DNA of 8,574 bases, taken from Syntrophaceae bacterium (GTDB taxonomy: Bacteria > Desulfobacterota > Syntrophia > Syntrophales > Fen-1087). Both the position numbers and the translations under genes were made by a program. Shown here piece by piece: positions 7,395 to 8,574 of the stretch (the first letter of the stretch is position 1; each line of letters opens with the position of its first letter). Location of the stretch: NCBI GenBank assembly GCA_003161855.1, contig PMNM01000128.1, forward strand, positions 4,204 through 12,777, in the 5' to 3' direction. The notes beneath the pieces were generated by a model. That model was not told the origin of the DNA and did no database searches. It was given only the letters and a program-made list of their open reading frames with translations.

Positions 7395-7939
7395 TCGGTA
7401 GCAGCAATATCGCAAAACGTTATGCCCGTGCATTTTTTGAGATTGCCGAAGAGGAAAAGCAATTTGAGAAATATTACAATGAATTGCAGAGTTTTTCCAC
7501 GGTTGTAGAGGGCAATGAAAATCTGAAAGAGTTCTTGTCGAACCCCATCTTTGATCAGGTGGATAAAAAGGCCGTTGTCGACGTCGTTTTGCAGAAAATC
7601 GGCATGAGTGGAATCACGGCTAATTTTCTGCGACTGCTCGCTGATAAAAGGAGAATTGGTATCCTGGATGACATTGTCGTTTGCTATCGCGAGTTGATGG
7701 ATGGTGTTCTGAAAAAGCAGCGGGTCCAGGTTAAAACCGCCTTTCCCTTGTCTGCCGATTTGTCCGAACGTCTGAAAAAGGGTTTGGAAGAGTTGACAGG
7801 CAAGCAGATTGAAATGACGATTGAGGAAGATGCTTCACAGTTGGCGGGTATCGTGGTCCGTGTGGGGGATACGCTTTATGATGGCAGCATTAAAACACAA
7901 TTGAGTAATATCAGGAATCTCTTAGGGGAGGAAATATAG
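7391..7939 (+). CDS. atpH: F-type ATP synthase subunit delta
   Basis: Delta (OSCP-like) sits on top of F1 and ties the b/b' stalk to the alpha subunits. The 182-residue length is usual (about 177-185). The N-terminal helical domain starts with the typical IAKRYARAFFEIAEEE (8-23) and includes NLKEFLSNPIF and TANFLRLLADKRR. The C-terminal part has the family ending: GIVVRVGDTLYDGSIKTQL, then NIRNLL. The start is TTG at 7391, overlapping the atpF stop; the frame upstream is closed by TAA at 7373-7375 with no other start codon between, and homologous start position relative to the IAKRYA motif agrees. GTGAG at 7380-7384 may serve as the ribosome binding site. Only 3 nt separate it from atpA. Confidence 0.95.
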   Translation: MIGSSNIAKRYARAFFEIAEEEKQFEKYYNELQSFSTVVEGNENLKEFLSNPIFDQVDKKAVVDVVLQKIGMSGITANFLRLLADKRRIGILDDIVVCYRELMDGVLKKQRVQVKTAFPLSADLSERLKKGLEELTGKQIEMTIEEDASQLAGIVVRVGDTLYDGSIKTQLSNIRNLLGEEI

Positions 7940-7942
7940 AGC

Positions 7943-8574
7943 ATGGAGACAATCAGGGCAGAGGAAATAAGTCAAATCATATCGAAGCAGATTAAGGATT
8001 ATGAAAAGAAACTGGATATCAGTGAAACGGGGACCGTCCTTTCCGTTGGAGATGGTATTGCCAGAGTCTATGGTGTGCAGAACGCCATGGCGATGGAGCT
8101 GCTGGAGTTCCCCGGCGGCATCTTGGGAATGGTGCTGAACCTGGAGACCGATAACGTCGGTGTTGCCGTTCTGGGTGAAGTAACGCATATCAAGGAAGGC
8201 GACATCGTCAAGAGAACCGGTAAAATCGCTCAGGTTCCCGTTGGTGAGGCGGTTCTGGGACGCGTCATTGACGCCACGGGCGCTCCGATCGACGGCAAAG
8301 GACCCATTGAAACCACAGAGTTCCGGCGAATTGAAATGGTTGCGCCCGGCGTGATCCAGCGCCAGCCGGTTAACGAGCCCATGTATACCGGATTGAAGGC
8401 TGTTGATGCAATGACCCCTATCGGCCGAGGCCAGCGTGAACTGGTCATCGGCGACCGGCAAATCGGTAAGACGGCGATCTGTGTTGACGCCATCATCCGT
8501 CAGAAGGACACAGGTGTGAAATGTATTTATGTGGCCATCGGTCAAAAGAAATCAACGGTTGCACAGGTTGTGGA
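7943..8574 (+). CDS. atpA: F-type ATP synthase subunit alpha, N-terminal 210 residues (cut by window edge)
   Basis: Alpha forms the F1 hexamer with beta and carries the non-catalytic nucleotide sites. Translation from ATG at 7943 gives [17 protein letters not shown], then the beta-barrel domain ([35 protein letters not shown]), then the start of the nucleotide-binding domain ([56 protein letters not shown]). The Walker A is GDRQIGKT at 170-177, with Lys176 and Thr177 intact; Ile174 stands where many alpha subunits have Thr. The Gln of GDRQ, typical of alpha, separates it from beta. The frame is open to the end ([16 protein letters not shown]). GGAGG at 7927-7931 lies 11 nt before the start, a slightly long spacing. 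The rest of the gene and presumably gamma, beta and epsilon lie downstream. Confidence 0.97.
   Translation, partial: METIRAEEISQIISKQIKDYEKKLDISETGTVLSVGDGIARVYGVQNAMAMELLEFPGGILGMVLNLETDNVGVAVLGEVTHIKEGDIVKRTGKIAQVPVGEAVLGRVIDATGAPIDGKGPIETTEFRRIEMVAPGVIQRQPVNEPMYTGLKAVDAMTPIGRGQRELVIGDRQIGKTAICVDAIIRQKDTGVKCIYVAIGQKKSTVAQVV

Noticed and set aside
7922..8545. 207-codon minus-strand ORF opposite atpA
   Set aside because: It is antisense to the strongly conserved alpha subunit; the peptide has the His/Asn/Asp-rich look of a reverse-complement shadow and no family resemblance.

Overview
The window reads as an ordinary bacterial chromosomal segment that joins two housekeeping modules. A rod-shape (Rod complex/elongasome) cluster, mreB-mreC-mreD-mrdA-rodA, is followed on the same strand by the first genes of an F1Fo ATP synthase operon, b'-b-delta-alpha. 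A divergent, partial PpiD/SurA-type periplasmic chaperone gene lies at the left edge. The organism is Gram-negative: it has PpiD, PBP2, RodA and a Sec-type export signal. The paired b' and b subunits, with a signal-peptide-like extension on b, and the order b'-b-delta-alpha without a and c subunits directly upstream, fit a Desulfobacterota (former Deltaproteobacteria) genome. That placement is an inference from gene content and remembered family patterns, not from a search.

Layout: 1-312 (minus), 5' part of the PpiD-like gene; 313-491, divergent intergenic region with a candidate mreB promoter; 492-1529 mreB; 1530-1643, gap with a weak terminator-like hairpin; 1644-2471 mreC; 2468-2980 mreD (4-nt GTGA overlap with mreC); 2946-4841 mrdA/PBP2 (35-nt overlap with mreD); 4842-4945, gap with a small hairpin; 4946-6055 rodA; 6056-6360, 305-nt leader region; 6361-6789 b'; 6786-7394 b (ATGA overlap); 7391-7939 delta (TTGA overlap); 7943 to the end, alpha, cut by the window edge after about 210 residues.

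How the genes work together: MreB filaments on the inner face of the membrane, together with MreC and MreD, position and activate the RodA glycosyltransferase and the PBP2 transpeptidase, which build side-wall peptidoglycan. The ATP synthase genes encode the peripheral stalk (b', b, delta) and the catalytic-ring subunit alpha. The two modules are not functionally linked as far as can be seen. A candidate promoter, a hairpin, a possible 32-codon ORF and a terminator-like hairpin separate them.

I found no evidence of a new defence, mobile or biosynthetic system. The part most worth a second look is the atp leader. A TTGACA promoter candidate precedes a short ORF with a plausible ribosome binding site, and the stop codon of that ORF overlaps the left arm of a good intrinsic-terminator hairpin 28 nt before the first atp gene. 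This layout resembles a transcription attenuator, but it is unproven.
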